From assembly GCF_025464955.1 (NCBI RefSeq), contig NZ_JAODNM010000156.1, forward strand, positions 1 through 58,943: 58,943 bases of DNA. The letters run 5' to 3'. A model generated the notes under the pieces. The model saw only the letters and a program-made list of their open reading frames with translations, was not told the DNA's origin and did not search any database. The stretch comes from Amycolatopsis sp. Its GTDB lineage: Bacteria; Actinomycetota; Actinomycetes; Mycobacteriales; Pseudonocardiaceae. Of this stretch, positions 58,943-58,943 are shown piece after piece; the stretch's first letter is position 1; each line of letters opens with the position of its first letter. A program made the position numbers and the translations under genes.

Positions 58943-58943
58943 G

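Overview
The window is high-GC actinobacterial DNA, most likely from a Pseudonocardiaceae species, probably Amycolatopsis-like. This rests on GTG/TTG starts with GGAGG-type ribosome sites, leaderless-looking promoters, the ANTAR regulator pdtaR, and the order uvrB...coaE...rpsA...polA...pdtaR, which matches (inverted) the Mycobacterium tuberculosis locus Rv1626-Rv1633. The genus is inference; no rRNA or tRNA gene and no CRISPR array was seen.

Left accessory region (1-8.03 kb). There is a small XRE regulator, then two paralogous XRE/TPR-like regulators around a NUDIX hydrolase. Next comes a tight operon of overlapping small genes (3.68-6.44 kb) encoding Cys-motif proteins, a winged helix protein, a derived Prim-Pol-like protein and unknowns. 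It is followed by a secreted trypsin-like protease and a one-helix-turn-helix protein. The region abuts a VOC/glyoxalase-like gene that has lost its 3' half, so it looks like inserted DNA.

Conserved core (8.2-35.7 kb). The genes are uvrB, a DUF402 protein, a membrane glycosyltransferase, coaE-grpB fusion, OsmC, a TetR regulator, rpsA, a methyltransferase, a GNAT acetyltransferase, an operon of a degenerate ABC ATPase, a YhgE/Pip membrane protein and TetR, an S9 peptidase, a DUF2293 protein, polA, a hotdog thioesterase, a His/Gly-rich membrane peptide, a complete branched-chain amino acid ABC transporter (livK-H-M-G-F) and pdtaR.

Plastic region (35.7-48.6 kb). Gene remnants (acyl-CoA synthetase, epoxide hydrolase, TetR, amidohydrolase) surround an intact sulfur operon. 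That operon has an MBL-fold persulfide dioxygenase-like/rhodanese protein, a YeiH-type exporter and a rhodanese, and faces a GntR/UTRA regulator across a perfect 13-bp inverted repeat. Further on are a secreted TAP-type peptidase, a DUF427 gene, and a DUF222/HNH endonuclease gene. The HNH gene carries a good LexA-box candidate on an apparently leaderless promoter. It lies between two diverged, collinear, inverted copies of a ~300-400-bp non-coding repeat; this is the most system-like unit in the window.

Stress and redox region (48.6-58.9 kb). Genes are a Tat-exported MBL protein, a YbdK-type carboxylate-amine ligase, two STAS proteins plus the end of a possible third, catalase, CsbD, a bifunctional-nuclease-family protein, an SRPBCC protein, a haem-oxygenase-like diiron/iron enzyme beside a CDGSH iron-sulfur protein, and a small Cys-motif protein. 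Broken hydrolase, quinone oxidoreductase and YciI genes lie between them.
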